This document shows, piece after piece, positions 1 through 8,195 of a stretch of DNA of 64,000 bases. The translations under genes and the position numbers were made by a program. The DNA comes from Scatolibacter rhodanostii. Its GTDB lineage: Bacteria; Bacillota; Clostridia; Oscillospirales; Acutalibacteraceae. The stretch's first letter is position 1, and each line of letters begins with the position of its first letter. Location of the stretch: assembly GCF_900197595.1 (NCBI RefSeq), contig NZ_FZLO01000001.1, forward strand, positions 868,001 to 932,000, given 5' to 3'. The notes under the pieces were generated by a model. It was given only the letters and a program-made list of their open reading frames with translations, did not search any database and was not told where the DNA came from.

Positions 1-1
1 C

Positions 2-1561
2 GGCTATCAATTTGAAACCACCTCTGACACTGAAGTTATCCTCTATGCCTACATGGAATATGGCGCCGATTTTGTTGAAAAATTAAATGGAATTTTTGCT
101 TTTGCTATATGGGACGAGAAAGCGAATACCTTGTTTTTATATCGTGACAGGTTAGGTGTAAAGCCTTTATTCTATACAGTTCAAAATGGTTTTCTTGTCT
201 TTGGTTCTGAACAAAAAGCTTTGTTTTCTCACCCAGAGATTACTCCTGTTATTGATAAAAACAGCATGTGTGAAGTCTTAGCACTGGGGCCGGCAAGAAA
301 ACCAGGCAGCGGTGTTTTTCGCAATGTCCATGAAATTAAACCCGGTCATTATGCTGCCTTCACCTCTGATGGGCTAAAAGAAATTCAGTATTGGGATTTA
401 TCTGCCAAAGATCATACCGATTCTTATGAGCAAACAGTCGAAACGGTATCGTTCTTAGTGCGAGATGCTATAGAACGCCAAATGATTTCTGACGTACCCG
501 TTTGCAGTTTCCTTTCTGGCGGAATCGATTCCAGCATTGTTACAGCTGTTGCCTATCAATTCATGAAAGAAAACGGCACAAATCTCAATACATTCTCATT
601 TGATTTTAAAGGAAATGATGATTTCTTCCAATCCAATGCCTTCCAGCCAGAACGCGATGTCACGTTTGTAAAAGAAATGCTAAAGCACTATCCGACCAAC
701 CACCATTTTTTAGAATGTGATGAAGAACACCTTGCTGCTTTGCTCCCTCAAGCTGTTGACGCCAAAGACTTGCCCGGCATGGCCGATATTGACTCTTCCC
801 TGCTTTATTTCTGCTCTCTCGTCGCCAAGAACAACAAAGTATCTCTCACCGGAGAGTGCGCTGATGAAATTTTCTGCGGTTATCCTTGGTTTTATCGAGA
901 AGACTTGCTCACAGCCAACACGTTCCCTTGGTCTCTTGATTTTCAAGCGCGCACTTCTCTTTTACGCCCTGAAGTCACCAAAAACCTCCATCTCTCTGAT
1001 TTTATTCAAGAACAATATCAGAACACGCTTGCCGCTGTTCCTTACGCTTCAGGTGAAAAAGAAGCTGACATAAAATGCCGAGAAATCACTTATCTGAATA
1101 TCAAATGGTTTATGCAAACACTTTTGGACCGTATGGACAGAACCAGTATGTATAGCGGTTTAGAATCACGTGTGCCCTTTGCTGACCATCGAATTGTGGA
1201 ATATGTTTTTAATGTTCCATGGGAGATGAAATACAAAAACAACGTGGCAAAATCACTTTTAAGAGACGCCTGCCATGATTTACTTCCTGACTCCATTCTT
1301 AATCGAAAGAAAAGCCCTTATCCCAAAACCTATAACCCAAATTATGAACGGGTACTTGCCCACGATTTCTTAGCTATTTTAGAAAATCCTCACTCCCCCA
1401 TTCTAGAATTTATAGACAAAGAAAAATCAATTGCCTTTGCAAGTGCTCCTGCTGAATATGGAAAACCATGGTTTGGGCAGCTTATGGCTGCTCCGCAAAT
1501 GATGGCTTATATGATTCAAACCAATTATTGGCTCGAAAAACACGGTGGATATCAGCTATAA
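2..1561 (+). CDS. asnB: Asparagine synthetase (glutamine-hydrolysing), 5'-truncated by window edge
   Basis: Converts aspartate, glutamine and ATP to asparagine in the cytoplasm. The reading frame is open from base 2, before the first internal ATG at 53, so the N-terminus lies outside the window. The missing part would carry the catalytic Cys of the class II glutamine amidotransferase domain. What remains starts inside that domain (LNGIFAFAIWD, then the RDRLGVKPL stretch). It continues into the synthetase domain with the ATP-pyrophosphatase loop FLSGGIDSS (bases about 505-535) and a conserved TGECADEIFCGYPW segment. About 519 residues are present, against roughly 610-620 for a full AsnB. A strong hairpin directly after the stop marks the end of the transcript. 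Identity is secure; only the N-terminal catalytic residue cannot be checked. Confidence 0.95.
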   Translation, partial: GYQFETTSDTEVILYAYMEYGADFVEKLNGIFAFAIWDEKANTLFLYRDRLGVKPLFYTVQNGFLVFGSEQKALFSHPEITPVIDKNSMCEVLALGPARKPGSGVFRNVHEIKPGHYAAFTSDGLKEIQYWDLSAKDHTDSYEQTVETVSFLVRDAIERQMISDVPVCSFLSGGIDSSIVTAVAYQFMKENGTNLNTFSFDFKGNDDFFQSNAFQPERDVTFVKEMLKHYPTNHHFLECDEEHLAALLPQAVDAKDLPGMADIDSSLLYFCSLVAKNNKVSLTGECADEIFCGYPWFYREDLLTANTFPWSLDFQARTSLLRPEVTKNLHLSDFIQEQYQNTLAAVPYASGEKEADIKCREITYLNIKWFMQTLLDRMDRTSMYSGLESRVPFADHRIVEYVFNVPWEMKYKNNVAKSLLRDACHDLLPDSILNRKKSPYPKTYNPNYERVLAHDFLAILENPHSPILEFIDKEKSIAFASAPAEYGKPWFGQLMAAPQMMAYMIQTNYWLEKHGGYQL

Positions 1562-1605
1562 AAAAACAGGGACAGTTCACGGCGAACTGTCCCTGTTTCT
1601 ATTTG
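1560..1605. terminator. Bidirectional hairpin terminator between asnB and the DUF815 ATPase gene
   Basis: A perfect 15-bp inverted repeat (arm AAACAGGGACAGTTC) with a 5-base loop lies directly after the asnB stop. It has A-rich DNA on its left and T-rich DNA on its right, so it can end the convergent transcripts from both sides. Confidence 0.85.
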
Positions 1606-2792
1606 CTTATCTTAGTTATTTCTTTTGCTTTTTGATATTCGACAAATTGTCTGGCTACTCGAGGACTTCTCCCCCCTTGCCTAGAAGCATGCGCTTCAGC
1701 GGCTTGCAGCAAAGCTGTACCTGCTAGCTGAATGCTATTTTGAACTGCCAAATGCTCCACAATTTCAGCGTACAAATCTTTGTCAGGGCGAAGAAAAGTT
1801 ATCGTAAGCCCAAAGCGAGCAGACAAACTAGCCGATTCCTCTACCGTATCGCCAACATGAACGTCGTCACCTTGTCGTTCTGAAAAGCTTTGCTTGACCA
1901 TATGGCGGCGATTACTGGTTGCATAGATAACAATGTTTTTAGGTCTAGCGGCAACCGTACCCTCTAAGATGGCCTTAAGGTCGGTAAAGTTTTGATCTGC
2001 CGAAGAAAACGATAAATCATCAATAAACAGAATGAATTTCAGCGGATTTTTTGCTAATCTATCCATTAGTGCTGGTATCAGATACAACTGATTTTTACGA
2101 ATTTCAATCAGACGCAAGCCTTGCTCTTGATATTCATTGACAAGCACCTTTACTGTGCAGCTCTTGCCCGTTCCGGCATCGCCATAAAGTAAAATATTAT
2201 TTGACGGCAAATTTTTGAGCAATGCCTCTGTATTAATTGTAATCTGCTCTCTTTCCCTTTCATATCCTGTCAAGTCAGAAAGCTTTTTTTCCTCTGGATG
2301 TTCTACCGGCAACAGCTGCCCGCTATCGCTAAGCGTAAACATATGGTATTGAGTGAATATGCCATACCCTCTGGTATGAATTTCTTGCAGTCGTTTTGTA
2401 TATTCAGCCCCAAAATCATGTTTTGTATTCTCAAATTCAGGAAAATGACCTTCCTGCAAGGGAGCCATTTCCACTGGAGATAAAGAGGAAATGGCTGTGA
2501 ACAAAGCTAGTTCTTGTTCTAGTGATTTTTGTAGAGCTACAGAAAGATTTTTCCCCTCGGCTTTTTCTATAACTGCCGGATTTTCACTTTCCATAACTTT
2601 TGCGTAGAGGTAATGGCCTAAGTCACAGCCATTTTTATAAAGTTCTGATACAAAATCAGAATAGGCATCTAATTTTGTGGTTAGATGATATTCATCAGTA
2701 TCTAGATACTGCAGTAATTTTGCCATCACGGGGTTCGTGAGCAACCCCCGAAAAACAGCTAAAGAATGTAACCCATTTGAAAAATTTTGCAC
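1599..2792 (-). CDS. DUF815-family AAA+ ATPase
   Basis: P-loop ATPase of the DUF815 family (PF05673). It has an N-terminal helical region of about 180 residues and a Walker A motif GDAGTGKS near residue 202. A Walker B-like FILFIDDLSF lies near residue 253, followed by a sensor-like YATSNRRH segment and a C-terminal RSPRVARQ motif. The cellular role of the family is not known. I chose the GTG at 2792 because AGAGAGG stands 9 bases before it; an earlier GTG at 2825 would overlap the ilvA stop and has no ribosome site. It lies 17 bp downstream of ilvA, so it is probably co-transcribed under the same T-box. Family call is firm, function open. Confidence 0.85.
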   Translation of the reverse strand: MQNFSNGLHSLAVFRGLLTNPVMAKLLQYLDTDEYHLTTKLDAYSDFVSELYKNGCDLGHYLYAKVMESENPAVIEKAEGKNLSVALQKSLEQELALFTAISSLSPVEMAPLQEGHFPEFENTKHDFGAEYTKRLQEIHTRGYGIFTQYHMFTLSDSGQLLPVEHPEEKKLSDLTGYEREREQITINTEALLKNLPSNNILLYGDAGTGKSCTVKVLVNEYQEQGLRLIEIRKNQLYLIPALMDRLAKNPLKFILFIDDLSFSSADQNFTDLKAILEGTVAARPKNIVIYATSNRRHMVKQSFSERQGDDVHVGDTVEESASLSARFGLTITFLRPDKDLYAEIVEHLAVQNSIQLAGTALLQAAEAHASRQGGRSPRVARQFVEYQKAKEITKISK

Positions 2793-2809
2793 TTGTTTAT
2801 ACCTCTCTT

Positions 2810-4036
2810 TTAAATCGCACAGCACGCATTTGTCTCTGGTGATTTGACAATTATGAAACCTGCTTTTGCCAATCCTGCTTCAATATCTTTAATCTGCTGA
2901 TGATCACGCGTCTCTAATGCCAATTTAATGAAGCAACTGTTGATAGCCATATCAGGATTACTTCTATCATACTGCACACTCACCACGTTGCCGCCATTCT
3001 CAGAAATAATTCTTGAAATACCTTCAAGCTGCCCTGGTTTGTCTACCAAGGCAATGGTTAGTGTCGCATTACGTCCGCTGTTAACAAGACCTCTGGTGAT
3101 GACACGACTCAAGATATTAACGTCTATATTGCCACCCGAAAGCAGACACACTGTCTTTTCACTGTTGAGTTTTAACTTTCCGGACATCACAGCTGCAACG
3201 GAAACTGCACCGGCACCCTCAGCCACCAATTTTTGTTTTTCCATGAGAAATAGAATGGCACTGGCGATTTCATCTTCTGTCACTGTAACAATTTCATCTA
3301 CATACTGCTGCACCATCGCAAAAGTAGTATCTCCCGGATGTTTCACAGCTATTCCGTCTGCAAAAGTAGCCGAATGACGTAAAGTGACCGGCTCTCCTTT
3401 TTTGATAGAACGCTCCATAGAAGCCGCTTTTGCTGCTTGCACGCCATAAACCTTGCATTTGGGAAAAAGAGTTTTGATGGTAAAAGCAACACCGCTAATC
3501 AACCCGCCTCCACCAATCGGTACAACCACAGCTTCTACATCAGGCATTTGGTCAATAATTTCAAGGCCGATGGTCCCCTGTCCGGCAATAACATCTTCAT
3601 CGTCAAATGGATGAATAAAAGTTAGCCCATTTTGCTGCTGCAACTCTACTGCATAGGCATACGCATCATCATAGGTGCCGGGAACTAAAACTACCTCTGC
3701 CCCATAGCTTTTCGTGGCTTCTACCTTTGAAATAGGTGCGGAGTCCGGAATACAAATCGTCGCTTTAATCCCTTTTTTCTGGGCGGCCAGAGCCACTCCT
3801 TGCGCATGATTACCTGCCGAACAAGCGATAACTCCTCTTTCTTTTTCTTCGTCGGTAAGCTGTGATAATTTATAATAAGCACCACGCACTTTAAAAGAAC
3901 CCGTCACCTGTAGATTTTCGGTCTTAAGCCAAATATTGCCCGCTTCATTCATTCCCTTTGCCGCAATTAAATCTGTTTTGCGAGCTACTTCTTTGAGTAC
4001 ATTGGCAGCATGATACACCTTGTCAATCATCAACAT
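2810..4036 (-). CDS. ilvA: Threonine ammonia-lyase (threonine dehydratase) with C-terminal ACT domain
   Basis: PLP enzyme that deaminates threonine to 2-oxobutanoate, the first step to isoleucine. The PLP lysine lies in TGSFKVRGAY (Lys49 from the chosen start), and the phosphate-binding glycine loop reads IGGGGLISG near residue 175. A C-terminal ACT domain (about residues 328-400, starting LTIALVDKPGQL) suggests amino-acid feedback. At about 408 residues it has the short single-ACT layout shared by TdcB/IlvA forms in Gram-positives. The ATG at 4036 follows AAAGGA; the ATG at 4066 directly abuts the T-box terminator U-run and cannot be the start. The isoleucine-type T-box upstream supports a biosynthetic rather than a catabolic role. 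Confidence 0.93.
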   Translation of the reverse strand: MLMIDKVYHAANVLKEVARKTDLIAAKGMNEAGNIWLKTENLQVTGSFKVRGAYYKLSQLTDEEKERGVIACSAGNHAQGVALAAQKKGIKATICIPDSAPISKVEATKSYGAEVVLVPGTYDDAYAYAVELQQQNGLTFIHPFDDEDVIAGQGTIGLEIIDQMPDVEAVVVPIGGGGLISGVAFTIKTLFPKCKVYGVQAAKAASMERSIKKGEPVTLRHSATFADGIAVKHPGDTTFAMVQQYVDEIVTVTEDEIASAILFLMEKQKLVAEGAGAVSVAAVMSGKLKLNSEKTVCLLSGGNIDVNILSRVITRGLVNSGRNATLTIALVDKPGQLEGISRIISENGGNVVSVQYDRSNPDMAINSCFIKLALETRDHQQIKDIEAGLAKAGFIIVKSPETNACCAI

Positions 4037-4066
4037 TTTATCATTTCCTTTCTTAATGCCGAGCAT

Positions 4067-4324
4067 AAAAAAACTCGTCTCTTCTATATTAGAAGAGACG
4101 AGAAAATTCCCGCGGTACCACTCTTATTGCCCTAAAGGCCAACTCTGCACATCAAACAATGTGCCTGCCCTATAACGACGGCCAACCGTTCCGTTCTACT
4201 CACAACTGTTTTCGGCGGAAAGCTCCAAGGGGATATCACCAAATGATTTCTGCTGTTTTTCACCAACCAACAGCTCTCTGCAAGAAATTACATCTCGTTT
4301 TGTCCTTTTCACAGCTTTTATCTT
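4067..4324 (-). ncRNA. T-box riboswitch leader of ilvA, probably isoleucine tRNA-specific
   Basis: The minus-strand leader carries the T-box core AGTGGTACCGCGGGA (4108-4122), which pairs with the tRNA acceptor end. It is followed by a 12-bp terminator hairpin (CTCGTCTCTTCT arm, 4091-4102) and a run of seven U (4067-4073). The 5' part has the stem I marks GCAGAGAGC and GTTGGTTGGTGAA. A GATATCCCC stretch (about 4231) offers an AUC isoleucine codon as specifier, which fits the gene controlled. The specifier assignment is by analogy with other T-boxes, not by folding. Confidence 0.93.
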
Positions 4325-4330
4325 GTGAAA

Positions 4331-4359
4331 ATCATATCACCACAGATGAATAAAGTCAA
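4331..4359 (-). promoter_or_regulatory. Promoter of the ilvA T-box leader
   Basis: TTGACT (4354-4359) and TATGAT (4331-4336) are spaced by 17 bp on the minus strand, placing the start of transcription near 4324, just before stem I of the T-box. Confidence 0.75.
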
Positions 4360-4384
4360 GCTTTTCTACTCTATTCTAAAAACT

Positions 4385-5815
4385 TTATCGCTTTAACAGG
4401 CTTTGATACAAACTAATGTATTCATCTGCCGACTTTTTCCAGCTATTATCACACTGCATAGCATGGGCAACATACTCTTTCCATTTCTCGGGCTGGCTGT
4501 TATAGTCGTGAAGGGCACGGTGCAGTGTATTCACCATATCGCCTGTACTATAGGATGTAAAGGTATAGCCATTTCCTTTTCCATCTCCTACATCTGAAAT
4601 TGAATCATTCAGACCGCCTGTCTTACGCACAACAGGAATTGAACCATAACGCAAGGCAATCATCTGCGAAAGTCCACAAGGCTCACTCTTGCTGGGCATG
4701 AGAAACAAATCAGAGCCAGCATAAATTTTTCGAGAAAGTGTGGGTACAAAGCCTACATAAATAACAAAGCGCTCTGGATATTTTTCCTGCATCCAGCAAA
4801 AATGCTCTTCATATTCTTTGTCGCCGCTGCCTAAAATGGCAACTTGTGCATTCGAATACTGCATAATGTTGTCAATTCCTTCTTTGACAAGGTCAAGACC
4901 CTTATGGGAAACCAAGCGAGTCACCATGCCAATCAGCGGAACTTTATCATTCTGCTGAAGACCCAATTCTTTTTGCAGCTCTCTTTTGTTGTCAGCTTTT
5001 TTTTGCAAGCTTTCTGTGGTAAATGGAGAGTGAATTACTTTATCTGTCTCGGGGTTATAGCTTTCGACGTCAATGCCGTTTAAAATACCGGAAAGCTTCC
5101 ATGCCCGCTCTTTTAAAATAGAATCAAGTTTGTGAGAAAACCATGGGTCTAAAATTTCTTTTGCATATGACGGGCTAACGGTTGAAACCCAATTGGAGCA
5201 TTCAATAGCACCTTTCATCAGGTTCACACTGTTGTCAAACTCAATCAAGTCTTTATCATGATAGGGAATTCCCAAAACGTCTTCAATCAAGTCCATTCCA
5301 TATTGTCCTTGATATTGAATATTGTGAATGGTAAAAAGCGTTTTAATGCCGGAATACCACTCGCTATTTGCATAAAACAAGCGATAGTAAACAGAAACTA
5401 ACGCTGTTTGCCAATCGTTGGCATGAATCACATCGGGTTTAAAATCGACATAAGGCAGCATCTCTAAAATCGCCCTTGAGAAAAAAGCAAATCGCTCGGC
5501 GTCATCGAAGTGACCGTAGATGCCACCTGTCCTCTTGAAGTAATATTGATTATCAATCAAATAATAAATTACATCACCCACACGAGCCTCATAAACACCA
5601 CAATATTGTCGCCGCCAAGCCACCGGCACACTGATGCTGGTCACAAATTTCATCTTATCTTTCATTTCCTGAGAAATAGAATCATATAGCGGCAAAACCA
5701 CACGACAGCTCACTTTTTTAGAGACAAGCGCTTTTGGTAAAGAGCCTGCAACATCGGCAAGTCCTCCTGTTGCTAAAAACGGAAGAGCCTCACTGGCACA
5801 ATACAAAACTTTCAT
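4385..5815 (-). CDS. glgA: Glycogen synthase (ADP-glucose dependent, GT5)
   Basis: Transfers glucose from ADP-glucose to the growing alpha-1,4-glucan. It has two Rossmann lobes. The N-terminal substrate motif reads FLATGGLADV, and the C-terminal lobe carries the GT-B acceptor/donor motif SEPCGLSQMIALRYG followed by RKTGGL. Length (476 residues) is normal. The N-terminal motif has Ala where many GlgA proteins have Lys (KTGGL). The ATG at 5815 follows AAGGAGGG by 10 bases; an earlier in-frame start has no ribosome site. It is the last gene of glgB-glgC-glgD-glgA. I see no terminator before the ilvA promoter, so read-through into ilvA is possible. Confidence 0.95.
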   Translation of the reverse strand: MKVLYCASEALPFLATGGLADVAGSLPKALVSKKVSCRVVLPLYDSISQEMKDKMKFVTSISVPVAWRRQYCGVYEARVGDVIYYLIDNQYYFKRTGGIYGHFDDAERFAFFSRAILEMLPYVDFKPDVIHANDWQTALVSVYYRLFYANSEWYSGIKTLFTIHNIQYQGQYGMDLIEDVLGIPYHDKDLIEFDNSVNLMKGAIECSNWVSTVSPSYAKEILDPWFSHKLDSILKERAWKLSGILNGIDVESYNPETDKVIHSPFTTESLQKKADNKRELQKELGLQQNDKVPLIGMVTRLVSHKGLDLVKEGIDNIMQYSNAQVAILGSGDKEYEEHFCWMQEKYPERFVIYVGFVPTLSRKIYAGSDLFLMPSKSEPCGLSQMIALRYGSIPVVRKTGGLNDSISDVGDGKGNGYTFTSYSTGDMVNTLHRALHDYNSQPEKWKEYVAHAMQCDNSWKKSADEYISLYQSLLKR

Positions 5816-5846
5816 GAATCTAACTCCCTCCTTAACCAAGATAACA

Positions 5847-6959
5847 TTAAACCTTACTGCCTTTCACGATATAAACAGGGTAGGTTGTGTGTCCCATAAT
5901 GGTTGCGTTATCTGTAAATTCTACGTTTTTATCGGCCACCACAAAGTCAAGGCGGCTGTTTTCACCAACAATTGTATCTTGCATAATAACACAGTTTTTG
6001 AGCCTTGCTCCCTTTTTGACTTTTACCCCTCTAAACAGAACACAGTTCTCTACTTCGCCCTCAACCACACAGCCGTCGGCTACAAAAGAGTTCTGAATCA
6101 CTGAACCAAGTCCATAACGAGTGGGCATATCGTCTCTCACCTTAGTATATACAGGACGAGAAGGGACAAACAACTGTGAGCGCACTTTAGGGTCCATGAG
6201 TGCCATACTGGCATTAAAATAAGCTTCAAAAGAAGTGATTGGATAAGCTGCACCCGTGAATTCATAGGCACAAATTTTCATATCTTTCACACCACGCTGA
6301 ATGATATCTCTGTCAAAATCATAGAGATTGCGGCTCATGCAGTCGTCGACAAGTTCAATCAGCTTTTCTTTAGCAATGAGATACATTCCCATACCATAAT
6401 TGCAGTCGAAATGACATCCTCTTTTAAGGTAGATTTCTCTGACGACATTGCTGGGATCTATGGTAAATACCGTATTCTTGTCCGTATCAGGCGAATTACC
6501 GTGGCGATAGACTACTGTAATATCAGCGTCATTTTTAGTGTGAAAGTCGTATAGCTCACGATAGTCAATGTTCGCTACGATATCGCAATCGCTAAGCAAG
6601 ACATATTCTTCAGTTGCGGCGTGTAAAAAACGTTTAATCGTCGAAAGTGATTCTACTTTTCCTTCTGTACGAGAGATTTTAGCCCCAAAAGGAGGCAAAA
6701 GAGAAAGCCCCTTTGTCTTGCGTGACAAGTCCCATGCCTTGCCTGAGCCAAGATGATCCATAAGTGATTGATAGTTTTCCTCCGTCACAACACCAACCTG
6801 ATTGATTCCTGAATTCACCATATTGGAAAGCGCAAAATCAACCAAGCGGTAACGTCCGCCAAACGGAACAGAGGCCATGACTCTATTTTCTGTCAAGGAG
6901 CGAATTCGCTCTTCGTGCACATAGGCAAATAAAATTCCGATTACATTGGTTCCGTGCAT
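5847..6959 (-). CDS. glgD: Glucose-1-phosphate adenylyltransferase, GlgD regulatory subunit
   Basis: Paralogue of GlgC found in Firmicutes glycogen operons; GlgC and GlgD together form the more active ADP-glucose pyrophosphorylase. The nucleotidyltransferase fold is recognisable (VMASVPFGGRYRLVDFALSN), with a C-terminal left-handed beta-helix of hexapeptide repeats. The N-terminal loop that binds pyrophosphate is degenerate: GILFAYVHEERIRSLT stands where GlgC has [14 protein letters not shown]. That agrees with a non-catalytic role. Its start codon overlaps the glgC stop as TAATG, so the two are translationally coupled and probably made in equal amounts. Length 370 residues is typical. Confidence 0.94.
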   Translation of the reverse strand: MHGTNVIGILFAYVHEERIRSLTENRVMASVPFGGRYRLVDFALSNMVNSGINQVGVVTEENYQSLMDHLGSGKAWDLSRKTKGLSLLPPFGAKISRTEGKVESLSTIKRFLHAATEEYVLLSDCDIVANIDYRELYDFHTKNDADITVVYRHGNSPDTDKNTVFTIDPSNVVREIYLKRGCHFDCNYGMGMYLIAKEKLIELVDDCMSRNLYDFDRDIIQRGVKDMKICAYEFTGAAYPITSFEAYFNASMALMDPKVRSQLFVPSRPVYTKVRDDMPTRYGLGSVIQNSFVADGCVVEGEVENCVLFRGVKVKKGARLKNCVIMQDTIVGENSRLDFVVADKNVEFTDNATIMGHTTYPVYIVKGSKV

Positions 6960-8170
6960 TATTCTTCCTCCTCATCTGCATCGAGCATGGCTTTGGGAGC
7001 AACCACAGTTTCAGGTGCAAGCCGATAATTTGGGCCTACCACTGCAACACCCCAATTGTCTTTGTCTTCCATATCCTCGGGGCGCTTGCCCACCACTGCA
7101 TTTTTACCAACCACTGCGTTTTCGCCGATAATTGCATACTGCACCCTAGCATTTTCTTCAATCACCGCACCAGGCATGATGATGGAATCTGCCACTACTG
7201 CGCCGGCAGCAATATAAACACCTGATGATACCACGGAGAAATCGACTTTGCCATAGACATTGCAGCCTTCTGCAATAATAGAATTCTGTACACTGGCACT
7301 GGCAGATATGTAATGAGGCGGCAGCACTTCACTGCGAGAATAAATTTTATTGGCGTCTTGAATCAAATCACTGGTCACATTTTTGTCTAGCCAGTCCATA
7401 TTTGATTCCCAAAGGCTATCAATCGTGCCAACGTCTTTCCAATACCCCGAGAAACGATAAGCAAACATTTTCTCTCCGTCATTGAGCATAGCCGGCAAAA
7501 CATTTTTACCAAAATCATGTTGCGATTTCGGCATTTTATCGTCTTCTGTTAGATACTTTTTCAGCTTCTGCCAAGAGAAAACATAAATACCCATAGAAGC
7601 CAAATTGCTCTTTGGTACTTTCGGTTTCTCATCAAATTCATAAATGGTACCGTCCTCATTCGTGTTCAAAATGCCAAAACGAGACGCTTCTGCCATAGGC
7701 ACTTCATATACAGCAATTGTACAATCGGCTTCTTTTTCTTTATGATAAGAAATCATTTTCGAATAATCCATTTTATAGATATGGTCACCTGAAAGCACAA
7801 CCACATAGTCGGGGTTATATCTTTCTATAAAGCGCATATTCTGAAAAATGGCATTTGCCGTACCTTTATACCAATCCGAGCGCTTATTTTTTTGATAGGG
7901 CGGCAATACGTGAACCCCTGCGTGCATACTGTCTAAATCCCACGGTTGTCCGCTCCCGATATATTCGTTCAGCTCAAGCGGTTGATATTGTGTCAAAACA
8001 CCTACAGCTTCAATTCCTGAATTAACACAGTTTGATAGCGGAAAATCGATAATCCGATATTTCCCTCCAAAGGGTACAGCCGGTTTTGCCTGATTTTTTG
8101 TCAAAACCCCCAAGCGGCTGCCTTGTCCGCCTGCTAAGAGCATTGCCACTACTTCTTGCTTTGGCAGCAT
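6959..8170 (-). CDS. glgC: Glucose-1-phosphate adenylyltransferase, GlgC catalytic subunit
   Basis: Makes ADP-glucose from glucose-1-phosphate and ATP, the committed step of bacterial glycogen synthesis. The catalytic loop [14 protein letters not shown], the [18 protein letters not shown] segment and the YKGTANAI motif are all intact. The C-terminus is a hexapeptide-repeat beta-helix (for example [16 protein letters not shown]) and ends in an acidic tail. The start has GGAGG upstream. It lies 25 bp after glgB and overlaps glgD by one base. 403 residues, normal size. Confidence 0.96.
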   Translation of the reverse strand: MLPKQEVVAMLLAGGQGSRLGVLTKNQAKPAVPFGGKYRIIDFPLSNCVNSGIEAVGVLTQYQPLELNEYIGSGQPWDLDSMHAGVHVLPPYQKNKRSDWYKGTANAIFQNMRFIERYNPDYVVVLSGDHIYKMDYSKMISYHKEKEADCTIAVYEVPMAEASRFGILNTNEDGTIYEFDEKPKVPKSNLASMGIYVFSWQKLKKYLTEDDKMPKSQHDFGKNVLPAMLNDGEKMFAYRFSGYWKDVGTIDSLWESNMDWLDKNVTSDLIQDANKIYSRSEVLPPHYISASASVQNSIIAEGCNVYGKVDFSVVSSGVYIAAGAVVADSIIMPGAVIEENARVQYAIIGENAVVGKNAVVGKRPEDMEDKDNWGVAVVGPNYRLAPETVVAPKAMLDADEEEE

Positions 8171-8195
8171 AATTTTTCCTCCTTATGATTCAATT

